Positions 8,416-19,000 of a stretch of 64,000 nucleotides of DNA are shown in pieces. The translations under genes were made by a program, and so were the position numbers. Numbering within the stretch: the stretch's first letter is position 1; every line of letters starts with the position of its first letter. Under the pieces are notes generated by a model, which was not told where the DNA came from, did no database searches, and saw only the letters and a list, made by a program, of their open reading frames with translations. Source of the stretch: Candidatus Saccharibacteria bacterium oral taxon 488 (GTDB lineage Bacteria > Patescibacteriota > Saccharimonadia > Saccharimonadales > Saccharimonadaceae); the NCBI GenBank assembly GCA_005697215.1, contig CP040003.1, positions 806,001-870,000 of the forward strand, given 5' to 3'.

Positions 8416-9936
8416 ATGAGCACCTCTCCGTCTGGCCGCGGCGCCAACAACCGCATTATCATTCGCGTGGTTATCGTCTTGCTATTACTATGTAGCGCTG
8501 TTTTCTTTGTCGCTAGCCGCTATAAAATTGTGCAATTTCGTGACGCCAAGATTGACGAGATTTTATTTTATTTCAAGAACGGCCTGGCGGGTGGGCAGTC
8601 TAGCAGCTTTACCTCAGCCGTCTGGGAAAATATCCCCTACGTCATTGGGCTGCTCATCATTTTGCTACTGCCAATCATTCTCAAACTACGCTGGAAAAAA
8701 CGACCGCTCCGCTTGCGTCACCAAGCCTATTATGCAGGCGGCCTATTCATGATCAGCCTAGCGCTGTTGGTTCAAAGTTTCAGCATCCCCGCCTACGTCA
8801 TCGCCCTCGCCCAGTCGTCAAAGATCTATGATCAGCATTATATCGATCCGCGCGGCGTTAAATTGACGTTTCCTAGTACCAAACGAAACTTGATTTATAT
8901 CTACGTCGAGTCGCTGGAAAATACACCGGCCTCCAAAGCCAACGGCGGCATGAGCGACAAATCAGTCATTCCAGAGCTGGAGAAATTGGCACTGACTAAT
9001 ACCTCCTTTTCACACCGAGCCTCAGGCCTCGGCGGCGCCCTACCTGCCCACGGTACTACCTGGACGGTCGCTGGTATGACTGCACAATCAGCTGGTGTAC
9101 CACTCAAAGACGGCGGTGTGTTCGGTGATCGCGACCGCAACGGCATGGGTGATTTTAATAAATTCTTGCCGGGCGCTTATACCCTTGGGCAAGTGCTTGA
9201 AAAAGCTGGCTACAACCAATCATTCCTCATGGGCTCAAACAAAGCCTTCGGCGGGCGCGATAAACTACTGGAGCAACACGGCGATTACCACATCATTGAC
9301 CTCACCTATGCCCGAAAGCATGGTTTAATCCCACAAAACTACGAGGTGTGGTGGGGCTACGAAGATAAAAAGCTTTTTCAATTTGCCCGCGACGAGGCCA
9401 CCCGTCTCAGTAAGTCCGACAAGCCATTCAACCTACAAATGCTGACCGTTGATACGCACTTCACTGATGGCTGGATGGATAAAGATGTTTGCAAGGAGCA
9501 ATTTGCAGCAAAATACGACAATGTTCATTCCTGCGCCTCCAAACAAATCGCGTCCTTCGTCGAGTGGGCCAAGCAGCAGCCGTTTTATGCTAACACCACT
9601 ATCATCATCAGTGGTGATCACCTCGGTATGCAAACGCCATATTATGAAGAGAAAATCGCCGGCGCTCCCTACCAACGAACCGTCTACAACGCCTTCATCA
9701 ACCCCGCCGTCCAGCCAACTCGCGCCACCAACCGCCAGTTTGCTGCCTTTGACATGTATCCATCGACCTTGGCGGCACTGGGCGTGACAGTGGACGGCGA
9801 CCGTATGGGACTAGGCACGAATTTATTCTCGAATCGCCAAACGCTGGTTGAAGAATTTGGCGGCATTGACCAGCTCAATGCAGAGCTCGCCAAACGCTCG
9901 ACCTACTACGAGCGGCGGATCTTAAGTAGCTCATAA
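8416..9936 (+). CDS. OpgB/LtaS-like phosphoglycerol transferase
   Basis: A 506-residue membrane enzyme of the alkaline-phosphatase/sulfatase superfamily. There are three or so N-terminal transmembrane segments (near residues 17-36, 74-92 and 104-128) and a large outer catalytic domain. The block HGTTWTVAGMTAQSAGVPL resembles the nucleophile region of E. coli OpgB (MdoB), and ISGDHLGM resembles its metal-binding motif. The family transfers phosphoglycerol (or similar) head groups from lipid to glycans outside the membrane. The ATG at 8416 is chosen over the frame-extending TTG at 8401, because a TATAAT box occupies 8404-8409; this makes the mRNA leaderless. It is a single gene, facing galE tail to tail. 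Confidence 0.8.
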   Translation: MSTSPSGRGANNRIIIRVVIVLLLLCSAVFFVASRYKIVQFRDAKIDEILFYFKNGLAGGQSSSFTSAVWENIPYVIGLLIILLLPIILKLRWKKRPLRLRHQAYYAGGLFMISLALLVQSFSIPAYVIALAQSSKIYDQHYIDPRGVKLTFPSTKRNLIYIYVESLENTPASKANGGMSDKSVIPELEKLALTNTSFSHRASGLGGALPAHGTTWTVAGMTAQSAGVPLKDGGVFGDRDRNGMGDFNKFLPGAYTLGQVLEKAGYNQSFLMGSNKAFGGRDKLLEQHGDYHIIDLTYARKHGLIPQNYEVWWGYEDKKLFQFARDEATRLSKSDKPFNLQMLTVDTHFTDGWMDKDVCKEQFAAKYDNVHSCASKQIASFVEWAKQQPFYANTTIIISGDHLGMQTPYYEEKIAGAPYQRTVYNAFINPAVQPTRATNRQFAAFDMYPSTLAALGVTVDGDRMGLGTNLFSNRQTLVEEFGGIDQLNAELAKRSTYYERRILSSS

Positions 9937-9956
9937 ATAGACGTCTTGCCCATATA

Positions 9957-9984
9957 AAATCCGACGAGTCGCCCCGCCGGATTT
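9957..9984. terminator. Hairpin between convergent genes
   Basis: AAATCCG (9957-9963) pairs with CGGATTT (9978-9984) around a 14-base loop. It lies between the converging OpgB-like gene and galE and could end both, although neither side has a long T run. Confidence 0.4.
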
Positions 9985-10007
9985 AACTATATATCAAGCG
10001 CCTTGCC

Positions 10008-11021
10008 TTATGCGTCGTAGCCGTTTGGATTATTGCTCTGCCAATTCCAGGCGTCACGGCAGGCATCCTCAATCGTCAGTTCCGCCCGCCAACCTAGCTC
10101 TGTCTCTGCCAAGCCCGGGTCAGCATAACACGCGGCGATATCGCCCGGCCGGCGTGGCGTAATCTGGTATGGAATCTCCCGACCAGACGCCGCTTCAAAC
10201 GCTTTTACCAATTCCAACACCGACGTACCGCGACCAGTACCGACATTGTACACCTTATACTCATCCGGCTCTCCCAGGTGCTCCAACGCCGCCACGTGTG
10301 CCCGCGCTAGATCAACCACGTGAATATAATCGCGCACGCCCGTGCCGTCCGGCGTGTCATAGTCATCGCCAAACACGTTCAAATGGTCGCGCTTGCCGAC
10401 TGCCACTTGCGATACAAATGGCAGCAAATTATTCGGAATGCCCGATGGATCTTCGCCGATGCGACCACTCGGATGGGCGCCAACGGGATTGAAATAGCGC
10501 AGCGAGGTAAACTGCCAACCCTGCTTGGTTGCCGCCACATCGCGGAGGATGTGCTCGATCATCAGCTTGGTTTGACCGTACGGATTAGTGGCTGACAGCG
10601 GCATATCCTCGGTAATCGGCAGCCGTGCCGGATCGCCGTACACCGTTGCCGAGCTAGAAAAAACCAGCTTTTTCACGTCAAATTCCTGCATGACATCCAG
10701 CAGTGTCAACGTGCTTTCCAAATTGTTCTGATAATAGAGCAGCGCCTTTTCCACTGACTCACCAACGGCTTTCAGGCCCGCAAAATGAATCGCTGCGTCA
10801 ATCGTCTCAGACGTAAATAACTCCGCCAGCCGCGCCCGATCACGTAGGTCAAACTCATAAAACGGCACCGACTGGCCGGTAATTTCCTCAACCCGCCGCA
10901 AACTCTCGGCAGATGAATTTGATAAGTTATCAACCACCACCACGCCGTGACCCGACGCCAGCAGTTCAATGATAGTGTGGCTGCCGATATATCCAGCGCC
11001 GCCAGTAACGAGAATGTTCAT
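10008..11021 (-). CDS. galE: UDP-glucose 4-epimerase
   Basis: A 337-residue short-chain dehydrogenase-type epimerase that interconverts UDP-glucose and UDP-galactose. The N-terminal NAD-binding glycine motif is GGAGYIGS (residues 7-14), and the catalytic YxxxK is in NPYGQTK, about residues 149-153. The length and full set of family blocks (FAGLKAVGES, VFSSSATVYG, RYFNPVGA, RDYIHVVDLA) identify GalE with confidence. It supplies galactose-type sugars for the surface glycan genes at the right end of the window. A clear Shine-Dalgarno (AAAGGGG) and a TATAAT -10 about 38 nt upstream give a leadered transcript, divergent from the gene at 11069. Confidence 0.95.
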   Translation of the reverse strand: MNILVTGGAGYIGSHTIIELLASGHGVVVVDNLSNSSAESLRRVEEITGQSVPFYEFDLRDRARLAELFTSETIDAAIHFAGLKAVGESVEKALLYYQNNLESTLTLLDVMQEFDVKKLVFSSSATVYGDPARLPITEDMPLSATNPYGQTKLMIEHILRDVAATKQGWQFTSLRYFNPVGAHPSGRIGEDPSGIPNNLLPFVSQVAVGKRDHLNVFGDDYDTPDGTGVRDYIHVVDLARAHVAALEHLGEPDEYKVYNVGTGRGTSVLELVKAFEAASGREIPYQITPRRPGDIAACYADPGLAETELGWRAELTIEDACRDAWNWQSNNPNGYDA

Positions 11022-11057
11022 GAAGTACCCCTTTTGCTATGATTCATGGAATAGTAC

Positions 11058-11064
11058 TATTATA
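11058..11064. promoter_or_regulatory. Shared -10 core of the divergent galE and nucleotidyltransferase promoters
   Basis: The seven bases TATTATA read as TATTAT on the plus strand (5 nt before the ATG at 11069) and as TATAAT on the minus strand (upstream of galE). One symmetric AT core may therefore serve both directions; it is flanked by the palindrome ATAGTACTAT. Confidence 0.5.
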
Positions 11065-11068
11065 GCAG

Positions 11069-11809
11069 ATGTGTAATATTCCCATACCACCAAAGCTACT
11101 TACAGCGCTGACTGCCAATCCATATATCGACAAATTGTATATGTTCGGCTCGCGGGCAACACTGGATGACGATGAATTTTCCGACATCAATATGACAGCC
11201 ATCACCAGCTTTCCGACTGGCGCCGAGGACTACACGCGCAAAACCCTCGAAGGTCAGTTTGGTATTATTGCGACGTACACTATTTCTCAGAACAATCATG
11301 AAATCGCCCGATCGTTTTTCCTGAGCGGTATGAGCTTGTTTCATAAACTTGACATTGGTTTTTCCTTGCCTAATCAAACCAAATTATTCCCGAACTCAGC
11401 CTTGCTGTTCAACAATAACCACGCCAAACAACCAGATAAAAAGTCCGTCAAAACATGGACAGAATCGCCCCGGCAGCATGAATATCTGGATATTTTGATA
11501 GGTTCGCTGCGTTATGTCAAACATCGGCATCGCCAGGAGTATTGGTCGGCGTACAAGTGTTATCACGGATTTATCGAGCAATTAGCCCAAGCGCGAAGTG
11601 CAGGTCGCCCGGCTGAAAATATATATAAGGAACTAGACAAGCAGCATAACGATGAGATCGTAGGATTGTTCTTTTCCAGCGACATCCGTAGTAAAGAGCG
11701 AACATATTACGAGTTTATCAGAGAATTGGTTGATGAGGAGCAAATCTTGCCAGAGTTTAGCGACGGTATTTTAAGGGTTTGGGAGGAGTATCTGGGCGCA
11801 TCACACTAA
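11069..11809 (+). CDS. Nucleotidyltransferase-fold protein
   Basis: A 246-residue protein. The N-terminus carries the nucleotidyltransferase signature GSRA (residues 27-30) followed by DDDEFSDIN. The second carboxylate of the usual D-x-D pair is asparagine (D39-I-N41), although a third acid is available in KLDIGF. The remainder is an alpha-helical domain of unknown role. The fold family includes antibiotic adenylyltransferases and MNT-type toxin-antitoxin transferases, but no HEPN partner is next to it here. Activity is uncertain because of the D to N change. The 3' end overlaps the converging ASCH-like gene by 53 bp. The promoter core is shared with galE and the start is probably leaderless. 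Confidence 0.55.
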   Translation: MCNIPIPPKLLTALTANPYIDKLYMFGSRATLDDDEFSDINMTAITSFPTGAEDYTRKTLEGQFGIIATYTISQNNHEIARSFFLSGMSLFHKLDIGFSLPNQTKLFPNSALLFNNNHAKQPDKKSVKTWTESPRQHEYLDILIGSLRYVKHRHRQEYWSAYKCYHGFIEQLAQARSAGRPAENIYKELDKQHNDEIVGLFFSSDIRSKERTYYEFIRELVDEEQILPEFSDGILRVWEEYLGASH

Positions 11810-12242
11810 TGCCATTAAGTAGCGCCGCCAGCTCACTACCCGGCCAAATATACCTAAAGTTTTGCGGCGGGCGAAATGCTGGCATAGATTGACGCAACCG
11901 CGCCAGAGAAATTGGCTGGTTGTAGCGCACCGGCGCCAGTATCTCTAACGCGCCACACTGTTTCCGCCCCGCATAATAGCGCGAAAACCACTGCACGGCT
12001 TGCTCATCTGCATCATACCCAGTAAGCCGCATCAACTCATCCAGTGGACAGCGCATGACACATCCAACCCGAAATTCGCCAATAACCGCTCGGTCGCCCC
12101 CTGACGAGTAAACGACTACGGTTAGCTCATCGTCTTTGCTGTGGCGCGGCAAGGATTTACGAAACTTCCACTGCTTCTCACCACAAAAAATCTTCTTGGC
12201 ATAGCGGGTTTGGATGGACATCAGAATGCGAATTTGGCTCAT
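11757..12242 (-). CDS. ASCH/PUA-like domain protein
   Basis: A 161-residue protein when started at the ATG at 12242 (MSQIRILMSIQT). The opening ILMSIQTRYAKKIFCGEKQ followed by KFRKSLPR is typical of small ASCH-fold proteins that have a beta-barrel RNA-binding-like core. Family members are proposed to act in RNA metabolism or as coactivators; no specific function can be given. The longer frame from 12293 is rejected because TATACT lies 6 nt upstream of 12242, predicting a leaderless transcript. The gene runs divergently from clpB, with the CIRCE element between them, and converges with the nucleotidyltransferase-like gene. Confidence 0.6.
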   Translation of the reverse strand: MSQIRILMSIQTRYAKKIFCGEKQWKFRKSLPRHSKDDELTVVVYSSGGDRAVIGEFRVGCVMRCPLDELMRLTGYDADEQAVQWFSRYYAGRKQCGALEILAPVRYNQPISLARLRQSMPAFRPPQNFRYIWPGSELAALLNGISVMRPDTPPKPLKYRR

Positions 12243-12286
12243 GTCTTCAGTATACGGTACACGTTTATCGGGTGGCAAATCCCGAA

Positions 12287-12313
12287 TTAGCACTCTTGCA
12301 CTGAGAGTGCTAA
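12287..12313 (+). promoter_or_regulatory. CIRCE operator (HrcA binding site)
   Basis: A perfect inverted repeat TTAGCACTC-N9-GAGTGCTAA, identical to the CIRCE consensus bound by the heat-shock repressor HrcA. A -10-like GATAAT follows at 12322-12327, so HrcA bound here would block transcription of clpB. The divergent ASCH-like gene starts 45 bp away and may be affected too. Confidence 0.93.
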
Positions 12314-12411
12314 TTTGCTATGATAATCGTATCAATTATCCCCGCTCTGTCTCTCGTCGCGGCGCATCATAAATACGGACTTAGAAAAGCCCAAAAATCA
12401 AAGGAGGACCT

Positions 12412-14553
<2,142 letters not shown>

Positions 14554-14657
14554 TTAATTTTCACCTATTTCCCTGATTAACACCCCCATCGTCGTACGGC
14601 CGCATTTGATTGCAAATGTCCGAAGCCCCGCCTTGATTGAATCAATGCAGAGCAAGA

Positions 14658-14690
14658 AAAAGCGTCCCAGTCACCAACTGGAACGCTTTT
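14658..14690. terminator. Bidirectional terminator between clpB and the ABC permease
   Basis: AAGCGTCCCAGT and ACTGGAACGCTT form a 12-bp stem with one mismatch around CACCA. It is followed by TTTT on the plus strand and by TTTTT on the minus strand, so it can stop transcription from both converging genes. Confidence 0.8.
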
Positions 14691-14722
14691 CGGTAGAGTA
14701 TCCTCGGGCCGATACAAACACA

Positions 14723-16948
14723 CTACTCGGTCTGGTTGGCTTCCGCCCGCGTCAGCTTATCAACCATCGGCAGGATCAAGTAAATACCAATGATAGCTGC
14801 CGCCAGACCGATACTAACGATGGCGAAGTAAGTTGGCGTCAGCACCGGCTTCAGCGTCGTCGAGAATGTGCTGGTAAACACCGCTCCCGTCCACACGCCA
14901 AAACCGCACGACAGAATCGAGGTGGTGAGCAGCGGCGCCACCGATTCAACCATCACCAAACGTTTCAATTGCGCAAGGCGCATACCGCTCAGCCGCAGCG
15001 TATACAGCGAACGGCGGCGTTCCATCAGCCCGCCAATCGTCGAGACGATCAAGCTTGCCACCGCCACGAAAAGCGTTACGCCGATACCGACATAGGCCAA
15101 GTCAGCAAACTCGCGAATCGTTGGATTGATATGCGGCTTCTTGGCATCAGTACCGCTCACTGCATAGGTTAAATCGTACTGATTAGCCTTCGCCGTCACC
15201 AAGGTACGCAATTTCTCGATATCATTATCTGACTTCAGTGTCACCAAATATTCTTTGGCGCCATTCGTATCAACCCGGTCATTAATCAGCGATACGTTTT
15301 TAACCACTGGCGCGTCAAAATTCAACAGCGCAAATTGGTCGGGTCGGGCGTTATTCGGGCAAGCATGCTCGGTGTACGTTGCCAAATCCTGGCAGCGAAT
15401 TGCGTCACCATCCTCACGCGGATAGATCGTCGCCACCGACGTGATGTAAGATTTTTGCTGCAGCTGCTCTGCCATGTCGCCTGGCAGCGACCGGCCGATG
15501 ACAACTGCCGTGCCGCGCTTTAATTGCGAAAAGCCGTTGTCCTTAAGCGCTTGAGCGTTTAAGCCTTCAATACCGCTAGTTGCCGTCAAGTAAAAGCTGC
15601 CCGCAAACAGCGCCAATACCACGCCGCTGACGCTGCGGAAAATTGTCCGCGAATGCACCGCCGTACGCTTACCGGCAATCAACATTGAAGCGTTATTAGC
15701 CCAGCGCGCTGCCAACAGCGACAGCTTATTAGTCAGCCAGCCGCCAGCCAGAATCAAGCCGAACATCACCAGCAGCAGCGCCGCCATCAATAGTACCGAC
15801 GGCAGAGCTGATTCTTTATTAGCCGCCAGCCAATCCCGCCCTGGCTTCGACGACAGCCAAGCAAAGAACGCAATACCAAGTGCCGGCACCAGCGCCCGCC
15901 AAGCGCGCAATTTCTTCACCTTTTCAACCGAACGCGACACACCCAGCGGCGAAATCTGCGCCCGGCGCATCCGCCGCCAGTTGACAAACATCGTTAGTCC
16001 CAGCGTCAAACCGATAATCAACGCATATTGCGTGCCAGTTAACACCAAATCACCAGGATTAAACCGCATGCCGTCCATCTTGAAATCCTGCAGCGGCGCT
16101 TGCAACAGCCAGAACGTGCCTAGCCCGATAATCACGCCAACCACCGACGCCAGTAGCGATTCCAACATCAACACCCGTCCCACCTGCCGCTTAGTCGCGC
16201 CGATCAGCCGCAAAGCAGCATAGCGTTTCTCGCGTTGCGCAGCGCCCAGCTGCGTTGCTACTGACACGAAAATGACAATCGGAAACAGCAGAATCGTCCC
16301 GCCGACACTAAATACGATGACGGCAACCGGACCTATTTTAGCGTCCGATTTTAATCCGTTAGCATCCGTCCGATAAACATCAGCAAAGTATGATGGCTGT
16401 CCCTGAGATTTGGTAAAAGCATCGCTCTCGGCCACTTCCTCGGCGCTAGCACCGCGCACTATCATCAGCGCATCCGGACTGGCGGTATATTCGCTAGGAA
16501 TTACGCCGAGGTATTTGGTATTTTTACCAAAACGCGCCAAGATATTATCCTCTGGGTGTTTAGCGACCGCATCAGCCAACGCTTTTGATAAGTAATATTC
16601 GCCAGGACGCGGCGTTTTCAGTTTAGCAAACTGCGGTGATTTAGCCGTACCGTACATCGAGTAATACTGGATATATTGACCGCGCCATTTCGACGCATCA
16701 CCGCGCCGAGTACCGCCAACTTTCAGCGGCTCGACACCAGCAATCGGTTTTTGTTCGGCTACACCGCGGGTTGCCTGATACGCCGCCGTATTAATTGCTA
16801 GTCCACTAGCACGCCCCATTAGACCGTTGACACCAGCCGTAAAGTAGCACACCAGCACGATCCCCAGCGCCACCGCCACCGTAGTCAAACCCAAACGCAC
16901 TACTGACTGGCGGCCAGACTTTTTTAATAACATCCAACTGACACTCAT
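14723..16948 (-). CDS. FtsX-like ABC transporter permease
   Basis: A 741-residue MacB/FtsX-type permease. A transmembrane segment near the N-terminus (TTVAVALGIVLVCYF) is followed by a roughly 150-residue outer domain. A first FtsX core follows with the typical cytoplasmic sequence AAQREKRYAALRLIGATKRQV, then further transmembrane helices, a second outer domain and a second FtsX core near the C-terminus (LMERRRSLYTLRLSGM). Such duplicated permeases work with a LolD/MacB-type ATPase in export or antimicrobial-peptide detoxification. The ATPase gene overlaps its start by 4 bp, and a PadR regulator heads the operon, which favours inducible efflux. The substrate is unknown. Confidence 0.85.
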   Translation of the reverse strand: MSVSWMLLKKSGRQSVVRLGLTTVAVALGIVLVCYFTAGVNGLMGRASGLAINTAAYQATRGVAEQKPIAGVEPLKVGGTRRGDASKWRGQYIQYYSMYGTAKSPQFAKLKTPRPGEYYLSKALADAVAKHPEDNILARFGKNTKYLGVIPSEYTASPDALMIVRGASAEEVAESDAFTKSQGQPSYFADVYRTDANGLKSDAKIGPVAVIVFSVGGTILLFPIVIFVSVATQLGAAQREKRYAALRLIGATKRQVGRVLMLESLLASVVGVIIGLGTFWLLQAPLQDFKMDGMRFNPGDLVLTGTQYALIIGLTLGLTMFVNWRRMRRAQISPLGVSRSVEKVKKLRAWRALVPALGIAFFAWLSSKPGRDWLAANKESALPSVLLMAALLLVMFGLILAGGWLTNKLSLLAARWANNASMLIAGKRTAVHSRTIFRSVSGVVLALFAGSFYLTATSGIEGLNAQALKDNGFSQLKRGTAVVIGRSLPGDMAEQLQQKSYITSVATIYPREDGDAIRCQDLATYTEHACPNNARPDQFALLNFDAPVVKNVSLINDRVDTNGAKEYLVTLKSDNDIEKLRTLVTAKANQYDLTYAVSGTDAKKPHINPTIREFADLAYVGIGVTLFVAVASLIVSTIGGLMERRRSLYTLRLSGMRLAQLKRLVMVESVAPLLTTSILSCGFGVWTGAVFTSTFSTTLKPVLTPTYFAIVSIGLAAAIIGIYLILPMVDKLTRAEANQTE

Positions 16949-17670
16949 TTGACAGTCCCCGCATTGGTTTTACCGGGTTTGCTTGATGTATTTACCGCTG
17001 TATCAACACCAGAAATCTGCCCGTCGCGGACAATAATTTCCCGATCAGCATAGGCGGCAATCGTCGGCTCATGCGTCACCATGATGACTGTCGTACCGTG
17101 CTCTTTAGCAGTTTTGATGAATAGCTCCATAACTCTCTCTGAGTTCAAACTGTCCAGCGAACCTGTCGGCTCATCAGCAAACAGCACTTTTGGCTCAATC
17201 ACCATCGCCCGGGCAATCGCTACCCGCTGCATTTGCCCGCCCGACAACTCGCCTAGCATACTGTCGGCTTTATTGCCTAGTTCAACCTTATTCAGCCATG
17301 TTTTCGCCTGCTGATAGGCTTCTTTACGCTTGACACCGTTCAGTAGCAGCGGCAGCGCCACATTATCCAGCGCTGTCAGCTCTGGCACCAACTGTCCAAA
17401 CTGAAAGACAAAGCCAAAGCTGGTGCGCCGTAAAATACTGCGCTGATCATCGCTCAGTTTGTCGATCCGCCGTCCGTCGAAATCAATCTCGCCGCTATCA
17501 ATCTTGGTAATCGCCGCCAAGCTATGCAGCAGCGTCGACTTGCCAGAACCTGACGGACCCATAATCGCCAGGACTTCGCCCGCCTCGACATCCAGGCTGA
17601 CGCCGCGCAGCGCGTGCGTTTGCCCGAACGACTTCTTAATATTTTTAGCGCTAATTATTGGTTTGCTCAT
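16945..17670 (-). CDS. MacB/LolD-type ABC transporter ATP-binding protein
   Basis: A 241-residue ATPase with Walker A GPSGSGKST (about residues 39-47), signature LSGGQMQR, Walker B VLFADEPTGSLDS and the H-loop IMVTHEP. These features place it with the ATPases that partner FtsX-like permeases. It overlaps the PadR gene by 20 bp upstream and the permease by 4 bp downstream. Its own Shine-Dalgarno, AAAGGAGG, lies 10 nt before the ATG, within the PadR coding region. It should power the export reaction of the adjacent permease. Confidence 0.9.
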   Translation of the reverse strand: MSKPIISAKNIKKSFGQTHALRGVSLDVEAGEVLAIMGPSGSGKSTLLHSLAAITKIDSGEIDFDGRRIDKLSDDQRSILRRTSFGFVFQFGQLVPELTALDNVALPLLLNGVKRKEAYQQAKTWLNKVELGNKADSMLGELSGGQMQRVAIARAMVIEPKVLFADEPTGSLDSLNSERVMELFIKTAKEHGTTVIMVTHEPTIAAYADREIIVRDGQISGVDTAVNTSSKPGKTNAGTVK

Positions 17671-18193
17671 GCAAAATTTCCTCCTTTAGCCGCGTTAAAC
17701 GCGAAATTGTTAATTCAATCCAGCGCAAATCCGCCTCCAAATGATACAAAGCATGGTCGATCAGCAGCATGTCCGACAAGCTACTATCGCGCCGCTGCGC
17801 TGTCAGCTCGCGCATCCGCTGGATGTGCGCCTGCCGTTGGTTATCCAAATACGGTGATGCATCGCCGTCTTTCAAAATCGCCAATACCGCCTTTATATAC
17901 ATCGTCGCTTGCAGCTGCGGCGATGGCGCCTCGGGAGCTTCCAGCCAAGCTTGCAAATCTTGTTTGCCTTGCTCGGTAATCTGGTAGCGCACCCTGTCCG
18001 GCCCGCCCGATTCGCTAACGTCAGCGATTTCCTTGACCTTATTATCGCGTTTGAGCCGTGCCAGAGTTGAATATATCTGACCGGTTAAAATTGGTTTATC
18101 CTTACCAAAATAGCCGTCATATTTTTTCTTCAACTCATAGCCATAATTTGACTCTTCCGCTAAAAAACCTAACAGTGTATATTGAACGTTCAT
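17651..18193 (-). CDS. PadR-family transcriptional regulator
   Basis: A 180-residue regulator when started at the ATG at 18193 (MNVQYTLLGFLAEESNYGYE). The N-terminal winged helix has the PadR blocks YELKKKYDGYF, LTGQIYSTLARLKRDN and the wing SGGPDRVRYQITEQGK. The C-terminal helical part would dimerise. The family usually represses its own operon and is relieved by a drug-like ligand. Two inverted repeats cover its promoter. The start is leaderless: TATAGT is 6 nt upstream, with TTGCAA at 17 bp. The frame extension to 18241 is therefore rejected. It heads the operon padR-ATPase-permease. Confidence 0.9.
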   Translation of the reverse strand: MNVQYTLLGFLAEESNYGYELKKKYDGYFGKDKPILTGQIYSTLARLKRDNKVKEIADVSESGGPDRVRYQITEQGKQDLQAWLEAPEAPSPQLQATMYIKAVLAILKDGDASPYLDNQRQAHIQRMRELTAQRRDSSLSDMLLIDHALYHLEADLRWIELTISRLTRLKEEILHEQTNN

Positions 18194-18199
18194 ACCCTT

Positions 18200-18251
18200 A
18201 CTATACACCCAGTGTTTAGTTATTGCAAGAGTTTTATACACTCAGTGTATA
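18200..18251 (-). promoter_or_regulatory. PadR promoter with two inverted-repeat operators
   Basis: Site 1, TATACACCCAGTGTTTA (18202-18218), overlaps the -10 box TATAGT (18205-18200). Site 2, TATACACTCAGTGTATA (18235-18251), is a perfect odd palindrome just upstream of the -35 TTGCAA (18228-18223). Their centres are 33 bp apart, about three helical turns, which suits two PadR dimers on one face of the DNA and autorepression. Confidence 0.75.
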
Positions 18252-18391
18252 GTTGCTATTACAACGTCCATTCACCCTATTGACACAGCATCCGCCCCAT
18301 CACAGACAGCTCACCCCACCAAACCGCCACGATCAGTAGCCCACCTCGCCAGAATACAGACTATTATTCAATTTTGGCGTATAATAGGTTC

Positions 18392-19000
18392 ATGGCACAA
18401 TTTTGCCGGGTATACCGTAAACAGCGATCGGTTAAGTCAGCTCTGTTGGGAATTGGCAAAATTCTCAGCTTGCCACGATACTTACTACTAGCAGTTGTCT
18501 TATCTTTGCTTTTTGCACTCATTATTTTCTTTGCCATCAACGCTAATTTTTACGGCCCCCTGATGATGTCGCGGCTGCCAGTACTGGACAAGGTCGCCCT
18601 TTTGGGAACCATGTTTATTGATATATTCAAACAAGGTTTCACCTCGCCAAACGGTGCACTATTACTCATGGTGTCGACCCTCCAGGGCCTGTCAATTACC
18701 GTCGTCATTTTCACCGCCAAGAAAAATAAGCGTAATGAACAAGCTGTCACCAAACAGGTCGGACTCAGCGGCCTGGCCTCCGTAGCTACCGCTATCGGTT
18801 TGGGCTGCGTTCCCTGCGGCACGTCACTCATTTTGCCGCTCGTTGCCGTGTTCTTCTCAGGCGCTGCTGCAGCCACTGCCGCCACTGTCGCCAGCACCCT
18901 CGTTCTGATCTTAGCGCTACTTCTGAGCCTCTTTTCACTCTACAAATCTGGACAAATCGCCTTTATGTATACAGAATTAGCAAAACAGGGGGACGTATGA
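18392..19000 (+). CDS. Polytopic membrane protein with a CVPC dithiol
   Basis: A 202-residue protein with about four transmembrane segments. The third begins with GLGCVPCGTS, placing a C139-V-P-C142 dithiol at or in the membrane. The next gene, which overlaps by 4 bp, encodes a DsbA-like protein with a CSFC site. A membrane dithiol next to an outer-surface thioredoxin-fold protein suggests electron transfer or disulfide formation, as in DsbB/VKOR or CcdA partnerships, though I cannot assign it to either family. The ATG at 18392 is 6 nt after TATAAT (18380-18385), so the transcript is probably leaderless; the frame extension to 18374 would include the promoter. Confidence 0.6.
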   Translation: MAQFCRVYRKQRSVKSALLGIGKILSLPRYLLLAVVLSLLFALIIFFAINANFYGPLMMSRLPVLDKVALLGTMFIDIFKQGFTSPNGALLLMVSTLQGLSITVVIFTAKKNKRNEQAVTKQVGLSGLASVATAIGLGCVPCGTSLILPLVAVFFSGAAAATAATVASTLVLILALLLSLFSLYKSGQIAFMYTELAKQGDV

